This document shows positions 46,245 through 58,600 of a stretch of DNA of 64,000 nt, one piece after another. The DNA is from Symsagittifera roscoffensis (taxonomy: Eukaryota > Xenacoelomorpha > Acoela > Convolutidae): contig NC_087064.1 of the NCBI RefSeq assembly GCF_963678635.1, positions 40,212,530 through 40,276,529 of the forward strand, read 5' to 3'. Both the position numbers and the translations under genes were made by a program. Each line of letters starts with the position of its first letter. Position 1 is the stretch's first letter. The notes under the pieces are model-generated. The model was not told the DNA's origin and did no database searches. It saw nothing but the letters and a program-made list of their open reading frames with translations.

Positions 46245-46262
46245 CTGCCCCTATATAAGCTC
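46245..46262 (+). promoter_or_regulatory. TATA-like box of the 850-bp unit (representative)
   Basis: The sequence cccctatataagctccc precedes the mini-ORF in nearly all units. It is decayed to cctatttaagc at about 58310, 59890 and 61630. It is followed by an inverted repeat AGCTCC/GGAGCT and, roughly 30 bp on, by catactgcagtaagt. Confidence 0.45.
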
Positions 46263-46299
46263 CCCTGGAGCTATGGAGCATACTGTAGTAAGTAGAAGC

Positions 46300-46341
46300 A
46301 TGAAATCTTTTGAGGATCTGATGTTGAAGTGCCAGGAATGA
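46300..46341 (+). CDS. Representative 13-codon ORF of the 850-bp unit (candidate micropeptide)
   Basis: This copy reads MKSFEDLMLKCQE then TGA; another common form is MNTFKDLMFKRQE (47033). In all 20 copies the ATG, the 13-codon length and a stop (TGA, or TAA at 45449 and 56666) are kept without indels, although the neighbouring DNA has many. Phe-4 and Gln-12 never change. Codon 11 varies among Cys, Arg, Tyr, Ser and Trp. Most differences change the amino acid, so I see no evidence of purifying selection beyond the frame itself. The TATATAAG-like element about 40-48 bp upstream would place a transcription start just before the ATG. It may equally be non-coding. Confidence 0.3.
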   Translation: MKSFEDLMLKCQE

Positions 46342-48181
46342 CTATCCCTTAAGATTATCGGCAGTATCAAAAAAACTCGAAAGCTAGCTTAACTTGTGTA
46401 AAACAATTTTGCTTTTATTTTCTGACTGTAAGAAGAGTCTGAAACTTCCTATAGTTCAGACAACGATGATAAGTGCAGTAGAGGTTCAAAAATAATGGAT
46501 TTCAAAACTATTGGTACTTCAAAACATTTGTAACTTTTCTTTCTTTTTCAAAAAATTGAGTTCTTATCATCTTAACTTGAGTTCTCATCTTGTTGAAATT
46601 TGAAGAATTAAACCTTCTTTCTTTTTCTGTACCGTTGCTAGGAAATATAAGAAACATTTGAGGGGAGTAGGCATTAACTATATGCGTCAATTCAGATTGA
46701 CAAAAATGTATAACTTTTTCAATAGGATGCAATTATTCGATAATATTTAGAGATCCAAAAACGGTACCAATTTAATACAGTTGTTCATATTGTCTTCGAT
46801 TATTAGATACTAGATAACCATGAGCTGCGTTAACTCAATTTTTGATACGCTCATTTGATTTCTGCACTGATGTGTTGCATCATTTAACAAAATCTACCTC
46901 TTATAAAATAAACACTTCGTCTCAGATCCGTTCATGCTGCTACACGATTAAATTCGGTATCAGTTGTTTTGTTCATTGCCCCTATATAAGCTCTCCTGGA
47001 GCTTATTGCAGCATACTGCAGTAAGTAGAAGCATGAACACGTTTAAGGATCTGATGTTCAAGCGCCAGGAATGACTTTTTCCATTAAGATTATCGGCAGT
47101 ATCAAAAAACTTCGAAAGCAAGCTTAACTTGTGTAAACAATTTTGCTTTTGTTTTCTGACTGTAAGAAGAGTCTGAAACTTTCCTGTAGTTTAGACAACG
47201 ATGATAAATGCAGTAGAGGTGCAACAAAAACGGATTTCAAAATTATTGGTACTTCAAACATTTGTAAATTTTCTTTCTTTTATAAAAGCTTGAGTTATTT
47301 TCATCTTAACTCGAGTTATCTTCTTGTTACCTATCATTTTGAGCTATAGCTCAAAAAGCATTTGATCTGCCCTTAGTATACCTGCTGGTAGATATACATT
47401 TCATTAACTTAGGAGTAAACTTCTATCCTTCTATATATCATCACTCTTAAAAATTTTAGAATTAAACCTTATTTCTTTGTCTGTATCGTTGCTAAAAAAT
47501 ATAAGAAACAACTAAGGGGTGCAGGCATTAACTATATGCTTTAAGGCAGATTGACAAAAATGTATAACTTTTTCAAAAAGATGCATTTATTCGATAATAT
47601 TAAGAGATCCAAAATAGGTACCAATTTAATGAATTTGTTCATATTGTCTTTGATAATTAGATACTAGATAACCAAGAGCTGCAATAACTCAATTTTTGAT
47701 ACGATCATTTGATTTCTGCATTGATCTGTTGCATCATTCAACAAAATCTACCTCTTATAAACCAAAAACATGGTCTCAGATCCGTTCACACTGCTACGCG
47801 ATTAATTTCGGTATCAGTTGTTTGGTCACTGCCCCTATATAAGCTCCCCTGGAGCTATGGAGCATACTGTAGTAAGTAGAAGCATGAAATCTTTTGAGGA
47901 TCTGATGTTGAAGTGCCAGGAATGACTATCCCTTAAGATTATCGGCAGTATCAAAAAAACTCGAAAGCTAGCTTAACTTGTGTAAAACAATTTTGCTTTT
48001 CTTTTCTGACTGTAAGAAGAGTCTGAAACTTCCTATAGTTCAGACAACGATGATAAGTGCAGTAGAGGTTCAAAAATAACGGATTTCAAAACTATTGGTA
48101 CTTCAAAACATTTGTAACTTTTCTTTCTTTTTCAAAAAATTGAGTTCTTATCATCTTAACTTGACTTCACATCTTGTTACT

Positions 48182-49427
48182 CTTATACCTGGACAAACGC
48201 ATCTCGAAGGCCACCAAATGTCTTGAAAAGTTACCTCTTCTTGATGACCCCCAGCTCTCACTTGGCATCACTCGCACTTGCCTTGCTGCTCCCAAGCTGA
48301 CGTACTCTCTTCGCACTCAGCCGCCCTCTCAGCCTGTCGCAGCTTCCCTGCAAGTTTTTGATGAACTCCTCCGCGATGCTCTTTCTGTCATAGTTGGCTC
48401 ACCTGTTCCTGATCTTGCCTGGTCCCAGTCTTCCCTGCCTATCAAAGATGGCGGACTTGGCGTCCGGCAAGCTCGCGACCAACACATCCCTGCCTTCCTA
48501 GGGTCTTCGTGTCAGTCAGCTCATTTGGTCTCGTTTCTTACCGAATGCGACATCACTGATACGCCGGAGTTCCTGCGTGCCTCGAACGACTTCCGTGAAC
48601 AGTCTGGAAGCGTTAACACTCCCGGTTTTACTCAAGAAGCTTTCCAAGAGAAACTCGATAAGGCCACCTACAACGCTTTCTTCTCGTCTCTTCCCGATTC
48701 CCGCGAGCAAGCTCGTCTTCAGTCGCTCTCTCTGCCTTACGCCGGCGCTTGGCTTACCGCAGTCCCCATTAAAGGTCTTGGCCTGCACCTGCTACCTGCT
48801 GAGTTCCAAGCTGCTGTCAGATACCGCCTTGGTCTTCCTGTGTTCGCGTCTGCTCGTAGGTGCCCCGCGTGTCCGTCTGGCATTCTGGACGTCCTCGGGG
48901 ACCACGCTGTCGCTTGTGGGGGGAGTGGTGGCCGGATCTCCCGTCACGACAGACTACGGGACATTATTTTCAATGCTACCTCGGCTGCCTCTTTAGCCCC
49001 CATCAAGGAGCAACGGAACCTCATCCCTGGAGAACGGTCCAAACCCGGCGATATTTTTATCCCTACTTGGAGCGCTGGTCGCCCAGCTGCTTTCGACGTC
49101 ACCGTGACATCCCCGCTGCAGTTATCTCTTCTCTCTCGTGCGGCGGAGACCCCCGGGGCGTCCCTGGAAGTTGCTGAGGACCGCAAATTTTCGAAACACG
49201 AGAAAAACTGTGAGGAACAAGGAATCAGTTTTTTCCCGTTAGCAGTCGAAACGCTCGGGGGTTGGTCCGCTTTAGCTATCAAAACCCTCAAGTCAGTTGC
49301 TATCCTCGCTGATGCCAGACGTTCTGGTTCACGTGACGCCCGTGTTGCCCCAGTTCGCCTTCTCCAGAGCCTCTCAGTGTGCCTCATGAGAGGAAACGCC
49401 ACTATGATTGTCAGCCGGGCCATCTAG
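48182..49427 (+). CDS. C-terminal fragment of RLE-type LINE protein (zinc knuckle and PD-D/ExK-like endonuclease)
   Basis: An open frame runs from the insertion edge to TAG at 49425-49427 (about 415 codons) with no native start, because the 5' part is missing. It includes the post-RT region, with repeated GLGVRQARDQHIPAFLGSS-like patterns. A C-x2-C-x10-H-x3-C knuckle follows (CPAC...GDHAVAC, about residues 229-247), then KPGDIFIPTW...AFDVTVTSP (about residues 292-316). The PGD and DVTV placements fit the restriction-like endonuclease of R2/R4/NeSL-type elements. No stop or frameshift is seen, suggesting a young insertion. The catalytic RT portion is absent, so it cannot mobilise itself. Confidence 0.75.
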
Positions 49428-49609
49428 TCTTGTGCAGTTTATTACTTTTTTTGCATTCCCAATTCTGGTGCTCCTTTGTTCCTTTGCTGTTAGCGCATTC
49501 CCCCTCTCTTTTCAATCCTCAATGATTCATCCCACATTTGTTGTTTGTTTTGTATATGTAAGCAATTTTCACATTTTATATTCGGAAATTTAAATTAATT
49601 ATTCAAAAA
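48182..49609 (+). mobile_element. 5'-truncated LINE insertion with restriction-like endonuclease (R2/R4/NeSL-type), inside the satellite
   Basis: The 11-bp sequence ATCTTGTTACT is present at 48171-48181 and 49610-49620, on both sides of 1,428 bp of much GC-richer DNA, and the satellite unit continues across it. The insert is the 3' end of a retroelement: a C-terminal coding region, a short 3' UTR and a short A-rich end (attcaaaaa). Direct repeats, 5' truncation and the A tail are the hallmarks of target-primed reverse transcription. Confidence 0.85.
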
Positions 49610-52600
49610 ATCTTGTTACTTATCAATTTGAGCTGTAGCTCAAAAAGCATTTGATCTGCCCTTAGTATACCTGCTGGTAGATATACATTTCATTAACTTA
49701 GGAGTAAACTTCAATCCTTCTATATATCATCACACTTAAAAATTTGAAGAATTAAACCTTATTTCTTTTTCTGTATCGTTGCTAAAAAATATAAGAAACA
49801 ATTTAGGGGTGTAGGCATTAACTAAATGCTTCAAGGCAGATTGACAAAAATGTATAACTTTCTCAAAAAGATGCATTTATTCGATAATATTAAGAGATCC
49901 AAAATAGGTACCAATTTAATAAATTTGTTCATATTGTCTTTGATATTTAGATACTAGATAACCAAGAGCTGCAATAACTCAAATTTTGATACGATCATTT
50001 GATTTCTGCATTGATCTGTTGCATCATTTAACAAAATCTACATCTTATACACCAAACACTTGGTCTCAGATCCGTTCACACTGCTACGCGATTAATTTCG
50101 GTATCAGTTGTATGGTCACTGCCCCTATATAAGCTCCCCTGGAGCTATGGAGCATACTGTAGTAAGTAGAAGCATGAAATCTTTTGAGGATCTGATGTTG
50201 AAGTGCCAGGAATGACTATCCCTTAAGATTATCGGCAGTATCAAAAAAACTCGAAAGCTAGCTTAACTTGTGTAAAACAATTTTGCTTTTCTTTTCTGAC
50301 TGTAAGAAGAGTCTGAAACTTCCTATAGTTCAGACAACGATGATAAGTGCAGTAGAGGTTCAAAAATAACGGATTTCAAAACTATTGGTACTTCAAAACA
50401 TTTGTAACTTTTCTTTCTTTTTCAAAAAATTGAGTTCTTATCATCTTAACTTGAGTTCTCATCTTGTTGAAATTTGAAGAATTAAACCTTCTTTCTTTTT
50501 CTGTACCGTTGCTAGGAAATATAAGAAACATTTGAGGGGAGTAGGCATTAACTATATGCGTCAATTCAGATTGACAAAAATGTATAACTTTTTCAATAGG
50601 ATGCAATTATTCGATAATATTTAGAGATCCAAAAAAGGTATTAATTTAATACAGTTGTTCATATTGTCTTCGATTATTAGATACTAGATAACCATGAGCT
50701 GCGTTAACTCAATTTTTGATACGCTCATTTGATTTCTGCTCTGATGTGTTGCATCATTTAACAAAATCTACCTCTTATAAAATAAACACTTCGTCTCAGA
50801 TCCGTTCATGCTGCTACACGATTAAATTCGGTATCAGTTGTTTTGTTCATTGCCCCTATATAAGCTCTCCTGGAGCTTATTGCAGCATACTGCAGTAAGT
50901 AGAAGCATGAACACGTTTAAGGATCTGATGTTCAAGCGCCAGGAATGACTTTTTCCATTAAGATTATCGGCAGTATCAAAAAACTCGAAAGCAAGCTTAA
51001 CTTGTGTAAACAATTTTGCTTTTGTTTTCTGACTGTAAGAAGAGTCTGAAACTTTCCTGTAGTTTAGACACAACGATGATAAATGCAGTATAGGTGCAAC
51101 AAAAACGGATTTCAAAATTATTGGTACTTCAAACATTTGTAAATTTTCTTTCTTTTTCAAAAGCTTGAGTTATTTTCATCTTAACTCGAGTTATCTTCTT
51201 GTTACCTATCATTTTGAGCTATAGCTCAAAAAGCATTTGATCTGCCCTTAGTATACCTGCTGGTAGATATACATTTCATTAACTTAGGAGTAAACTTCAA
51301 TCCTTCTATATATCATCACTCTTAAAAATTTTAGAATTAAACCTTATTTCTTTGTCTGTATCGTTGCTAAAAATATAAGAAACAACTAAGGGGTGTAGGC
51401 ATTAACTATATGCTTTAAGGCAGATTGACAAAAATGTATAACTTTTTCAAAAAGATGCATTTATTCGATAATATTAAGAGATCCAAAATAGGTACCAATT
51501 TAATGAATTTGTTCATATTGTCTTTGATAATTAGATACTAGATAACCAAGAGCTGCAATAACTCAATTTTTGATACGATCATTTGATTTCTGCATTGATC
51601 TGTTGCATCATTCAACAAAATCTACCTCTTATAAACCAAAAACATGGTCTCAGATCCGTTCACACTGCTACGCGATTAATTTCGGTATCAGTTGTTTGGT
51701 CACTGCCCCTATATAAGCTCCCCTGGAGCTATGGAGCATACTGTAGTAAGTAGAAGCATGAAAACTTTTGAGGATCTGATGTTGAAGTGCCAGGAATGAC
51801 TATCCCTTAAGATTATCGGCAGTATCAAAAAAACTCGAAAGCTAGCTTAACTTGTGTAAAACAACTTTGCTTTTGTTTTCTGACTGTAAGAAGAGTCTGA
51901 AACTTCCTGTAGTTCAGACAACGACGATAAGTGTAGTAGAGGTGCAACAATAATGGATTTCAAAATAAGTGGTACTTCAAAACATTTGTAACTTTTCTTT
52001 CTTTTTCAAAAAATTGAGTTCTTATCATCTTAACTTGAGTTCTCATCTTGTTGAAATTTGAAGAATTAAACCTTCTTTCTTTTTCTGTACCGTTGCTAGG
52101 AAATATAAGAAACATTTGAGGGGAGTAGGCATTAACTATATGCGTCAATTCAGATTGACAAAAATGTATAACTTTTTCAATAGGATGCAATTATTCGATA
52201 ATATTTAGAGATCCAAAAAAAGGTACCAATTTAAAACAGTTGTTCATATTGTCTTCGATTATTAGATACTAGATAACCATGAGCTGCGTTAACTCAATTT
52301 TTGATACGCTCATTTGATTTCTGCACTGATGTGTTGCATCATTTAACAAAATCTACCTCTTATAAAATAAACACTTCGTCTCAGATCCGTTCACACTGCT
52401 ACGCGATTAATTTCGGTATCAGTTATTTGGTCACTGCCCCTATATAAGCTCCCCTGGAGCTATGGAGCATACTGCAGTAAGTAGAAGCATGAAATCTTTT
52501 GAGGATCTGATGTTCAAGTGCCAGGAATGACTACCCCTTAAGGTTATCGGCAGTATCAAAAAAACTCGAAAGCTAGCTTAACTTGTGTAAAACAATTTTG

Positions 52601-55600
52601 CTTTTGTTTTTTGACTGTAAGAAGAGTCTGAAACTTCCTGTAGTTCACAAAACGATGATAAGTGCAGTAGAGGTGCAACAATAATGAATTTCAAAATAAG
52701 TGGTACTTCAAAACACTGGTAACTTTTCTTTCTTTTTCAAAAACTTGGGTTATTATCATCCAAACTTGAGTTATCATCTTGTTACTTATCATTTTGAGCT
52801 ATAGCTCCAAAAAGCAATTATTATGCCCTTAGAAAACCTGCTGGTAGATAAACATTTCATTAATTTAGGACTAAACTTCATCCCTTCTATATTTCATCAC
52901 TATTAAAAATTTGAAGAATTAAACCTTCTTTCTTTTTCTGTATCGTTGCTAAGAAATATAAGAAACATTTTAGGGGGTTAGGCATTAGCTATACGCTTCA
53001 ATTTGGATTGACAAAAATGTATAACTTTTTCAATGGGATGCATTTATTCGATAAAATTAAGAGATCCAAAATTTATCGGTATTTGATTTCTGCATTGATC
53101 TGTTGCATCATTTTACAAAATCTACCTCTTATAAACCAATCACATGGTCTCAGATCCGTTCACACTGCTACGCGATTAATTTCGGTACAGTTGTTTGGTC
53201 ACTGCCCCTATATAAGCTCCCCTGGAGCTATGGAGCATACTGCAGTAAGTAGAAGCATGAAATCTTTTGAGAATCTGATGTTCAAGTGCCAGGAATGACT
53301 ATCCCTTAAGATTATCGGCAGTATCAAAAAAACTCGAAAGCTAGCGTAACTTGTGTAAAACAATTTTGCTTTTGTTTTCTGACTGTAAGAAGAGTCTGAA
53401 ACTTCCTGTAGTTCAGACAACGACGATAAGTGTAGTAGAGGTGCAACAATAATGGATTTCAAAATAAGTGGTACTTCAAAACACTGGTAACTTTTCTTTC
53501 TTTTTCAAAAACTTGGGTTATTATCATCCAAACTTGAGTTATCATCTAGTTACTTATCATTTTGAGCTATAGCTCCAAAAAGCATTTAATATGCCCTTAG
53601 AAAACCTGCTGGTAGATAAACATTTCATTCATTTAGGACTAAACTTCATCCCTTCTATATATCATCACTATTAAAAATTTGCAGAATTAAGCCTTCTTTC
53701 TATTTCTGTATCGTTGCTAAGAAATATAAGAAACATTTTAGGGGGTTAGGCATTAACTATACGCTTCAATTTGGATTGACAAAAATGTATAACTTTTTCA
53801 ATAGGATGCATTTATTCGATAAAATTAAGGGATCCAATATCGGTACCAATTTAAAAAATTTGTTCATATTGTCTTTGATAATTAGATAATAGATAACCAA
53901 GAGCTGCGTTAACTCAGTTTTTGATACGCTCATTTGACTTCTGCTTTGATGTGTTGCATCATTAACAGAATCTACCTCTTATAAACTAAACACTTGGTCT
54001 CAGATCCGTTCATGCTGCTACACGATTAAATTCGGTATCAGTTGTTTTGGTCCCTGTCCCTATATAAGCTCCCCTGGAGCTTATTGGAGAAAACATCAGT
54101 AAGTAGAAGCATGAACACATTTAAGGATCGGATGTTCAAGTACCAGGAATGACTTTCCATTAAGATTATCGGCAGTATCAAAAAAACTCGAAAGCTAGCT
54201 CAACTTGTTTAAACAATTTTGCTTCTGTTTTCTGACTGTAAGAAGAGACTGAAACTTCCTTAGTTCAGACAACGAAGATAAGTGCAGTAGAGGTGCAACA
54301 ATAACGGATTTCAAAAATATCGGTACTTCAAAACAATTGTAACTTTTCTATCTTTTTCAACAACTTGAGTTAGTATCATATTAACTTTAGTTATCATCTT
54401 GTTACTTATCATTTTTAGCTATAGCTCCGAAAAAAAACATTTATTATGCCCTTAGTCTACCTGCTGGTAGATAAACATTTCCTTAATTTAGGAGTAAACT
54501 TCATTGCTTCTATATTTCATCACTATTAAAAATTTGAAGAGTTAAACCTTCTCTTTTTCTGTATTGTTGCTAAGAAATATAGTAAAAACTTTAGGGGAGC
54601 AGGCATTAACTATATGCTTCAATTCAGAATGACATAAATGTATAAATTTTTCAAAAAGATGAATTTATTCGATAATATTAGGAGATCCAAAACAGGTACC
54701 AATTTAATGAATTTGTTCACATTGTCTTTGATAATTAGATACTAGATAACCAAGAGCTGCAATAACTCAATTTTTGATACGATCATTTGATTTCTGCTTT
54801 GATCTGTTGCATCATTTTACAAAATCTACCTCTTATAAACCAATCACATGGTCTCAGATCCGTTCACACTGCTACGCGATTAATTTCGGTACATTTGTTT
54901 GGTCACTGCCCCTATATAAGCTCCCCTGGAGCTATGGAGCATACTGCAGTAAGTAGAAGCATGAAATCTTTTGAGAATCTGATGTTCAAGTGCCAGGAAT
55001 GACTATCCCTTAAGATTATCGGCAGGATCAAAAAAACTCGAAAGCTAGCGTAACTTGTGTAAAACAATTTTGCTTTTGTTTTCTGACTGTAAGAAGAGTC
55101 TGAAACTTCCTGTAGTTCAGACAACGACGATAAGTGTAGTAGAGGTGCAACAATAATGGATTTCAAAATAAGTGGTACTTCAAAACACTGGTAACTTTTC
55201 TTTCTTTTTCAAAAACTTGGGTTATTATCATCCAAACTTGAGTTATCATCTAGTTACTTATCATTTTGAGCTATAGCTCCAAAAAGCATTTAATATGCCC
55301 TTAGAAAACCTGCTGGTAGATAAACATTTCATTCATTTAGGACTAAACTTCATCCCTTCTATATATCATCACTATTAAAAATTTGCAGAATTAAGCCTTC
55401 TTTCTATTTCTGTATCGTTGCTAAGAAATATAAGAAACATTTTAGGGGGTTAGGCATTAACTATACGCTTCAATTTGGATTGACAAAAATGTATAACTTT
55501 TTCAATAGGATGCATTTATTCGATAAAATTAAGGGATCCAATATCGGTACCAATTTAAAAAATTTGTTCATATTGTCTTTGATAATTAGATAATAGATAA

Positions 55601-58600
55601 TCAAGAGCTGCGTTAACTCAGTTTTTGATACGCTCATTTGACTTCTGCTTTGATGTGTTGCATCATTAACAGAATCTACCTCTTATAAACTAAACACTTG
55701 GTCTCAGATCCGTTCATGCTGCTACACGATTAAATTCGGTATCAGTTGTTTTGGTCCCTGTCCCTATATAAGCTCCCCTGGAGCTTATTGGAGAAAACAT
55801 CAGTAAGTAGAAGCATGAACACATTTAAGGATCGGATGTTCAAGTACCAGGAATGACTTTCCATTAAGATTATCGGCAGTATCAAAAAAACTCGAAAGCT
55901 AGCTCAACTTGTTTAAACAATTTTGCTTCTGTTTTCTGACTGTAAGAAGAGACTGAAACTTCCTTAGTTCAGACAACGAAGATAAGTGCAGTAGAGGTGC
56001 AACAATAACGGATTTCAAAAATATCGGTACTTCAAAACAATTGTAACTTTTCTATCTTTTTCAACAACTTGAGTTAGTATCATATTAACTTTAGTTATCA
56101 TCTTGTTACTTATCATTTTGAGCTATAACTCCGAAAAAAAACATTTATTATGCCCTTAGTCTACCTGCTGGTAGATAAACATTTCCTTAATTTAGGAGTA
56201 AACTTCATTGCTTCTATATTTCATCACTATTAAAAATTTGAAGAGTTAAACCTTCTCTTTTTCTGTATTGTTGCTAAGAAATATAGGAAAAACTTTAGGG
56301 GAGCAGGCATTAACTATATGCTTCAATTCAGAATGACATAAATGTATAAATTTTTCAAAAAGATGCATTTATTCGATAATATTAGGAGATCCAAAATAGG
56401 TACCAATTTAATAAATTTGTTCATATTGTCTTTGTTAATAAGATACTAAATAACCAAGAGCTGCAGTTACTCAGTTTTTGATACGCTCATTTGATTTCTG
56501 CATTGATCTGTTTCATCATTTAACAAAATCTACCTCTTATAAACCAAACACTTGGTCTCAGATCCGTTCACACTGCTACGCGATTAATTTCGGTATCAGT
56601 TGTTTGGTCACTGCCCCAATATAAGCTCCCCTGGAGCTATGGAGCATACTGCAGTAAGTAGAAGCATGAACGCGTTTGAGGATCTGATGTTCAAGTGCCA
56701 GGAATAACTATTCCTCAAGATTATCGGCAGTATCAAAAAAACTCGAAAGCTAGCTTAACTTGTGTAAAACAATTTTGCTTTTGTTTTCTGACTGTAAGAA
56801 GAGACTGAAACTTCCTGTAGTTCAGACACTGATGATAAAAGCAGTAGATGTGCAACAAGAACGGATTTCAAAATTATTGGTACTTCAAAACATTTGTAAC
56901 TTTACTTTCTTTTTCAAAAACTTGAGTTATTATCATTAAAACTTGAGTTATCATCTTGTTACTTATCATTTTGAGCTAGAGCTCCAAAAAGCATTTGATA
57001 TGCCCTTAAAATACCTGCTGGCAGTTAAATTTTTCATTAATTTAGGACTTAACTTCATTCCTTCTATATATCATCACTATTAAAAATTTGAAGAATTAAA
57101 CCTCTTTTCTTTTTCTGTATCGTTGTTAAGAAATATAAGAAACATTTTAGGGGGTTAGGCATTAACTAAACGCTTCAATTTGGATTGACAAAAATGCATA
57201 ACTTTCTCAATAGAATGCATTTATTCGAAAAAATTAGGAGATCCAAAATCGGTACCAATTTAATAAATTTGTTCATATTGTCTTTGATAATTAGATACTA
57301 AATAACCAAGAGCTGCGTTAACTCAGTTTTTGATACGCTCCTTTGATTTCTGCTTTGATGTGTTGCCAAAATCTACCTCTTATAAACTAAACACTTGGTC
57401 TCAGATCCGTTCATGCTGCAACACGATTAACTTCGGTATCAGTTGTTTTGTTCCATGTCCCTATATAAGATCCCCTGGAGCTTATTGGAACATACTGCAG
57501 TAGTAGAAGCATGAACACGTTTAGGGATCTGATGTTTAGGTACCAGGTCTGACTTTCCATTAAGATTATCGGCAGTATCAAAATAAAGAAAGTTAGCTCA
57601 ACTTGTTTAAATAATTTTGCTTTTGTTTTCTGACTGAAGAAGAGTCTGAAACTTCCTATAGTTCAGACAACGAAGACAAGTGCAGTAGAGGTGCAACAAT
57701 AACGGATTTCAAAAGTATTGGTACTTCAAAACAATTGTAACTTTTTTTCTTTTTCAAAAACTTGAGTTAGTATCAAAATTACTTTAGTTATCATCTTGTT
57801 ACTTGTCATTTTGAGCTATAGCTCCGAAAAGCATTTGATATGCCCTTCGTCTACCTGCTGGTAGATATATATTTCATTAATTTAGGAGTAAATTTCACTC
57901 CTTCTATATTTCATCACTCTTAAAAATTTGAAGCATTAAACCTTCTTTCTTTTTCTGTATCGTTGCTAAGAAATATAAGAAACATTTTAGGGGAGCAGGC
58001 ATTAACTATATGCTTCAATTCGGATTGACTAAAATGTATAACTTTTTCAAAAACATGCATTTTTTCGATAATATTAAGAGATCCAGAATAGGTACCAAAT
58101 TGATACAATTGTTTATATTGTCTTTGATAATTAGATACTAGATAACCAAGAGCTGCTTTAACTCAATTTTTGATACGCTCATTTGATTTCTGCATTGATG
58201 TGTTGCATCATTTAACAAAATCTACCTCTTATAAACTAAACACTTGGTATCATATCCGTTCATGCTGCTTTACGATTAACTTCGGTATCAGTTGTTTTGA
58301 TCCCTGACCCTATTTAAGCTTCCTGGAGCGAATTGTAGCATACTGCATTAATAGAAGCATGAACACGTTTAAGGATCTAATGTTCAAGTGCCAGGAATGA
58401 CTTTCCATTAAGATTATCGCCAGCATCAAAAAAACTCGAAAGCTAGCTTAACTTGTGTAAACAATTTTTCTTTAGTTTTCGGACTGTATGAAGAGTCTGA
58501 AACTTCCTGTAGTTATCATCTAAACTTGAGTTATCATCTTGTTTCGTATCATTTTGAGCTAGAGCTCCAAAAAGCATTTGATATGCCCTTAAACACCTGC

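Noticed and set aside
48516-49423. Several alternative-frame and minus-strand ORFs over the RLE element
   Set aside because: The GC-rich sequence leaves other frames open by chance. Only the plus frame carries the knuckle and endonuclease motifs.
46508-52190. Repeated 74-76-codon minus-strand ORF in the array (46508, 50382, 51960)
   Set aside because: It is present only in the 733-bp variant units, where a deletion joins two parts, and copies are recent duplicates. Full-length units interrupt it.
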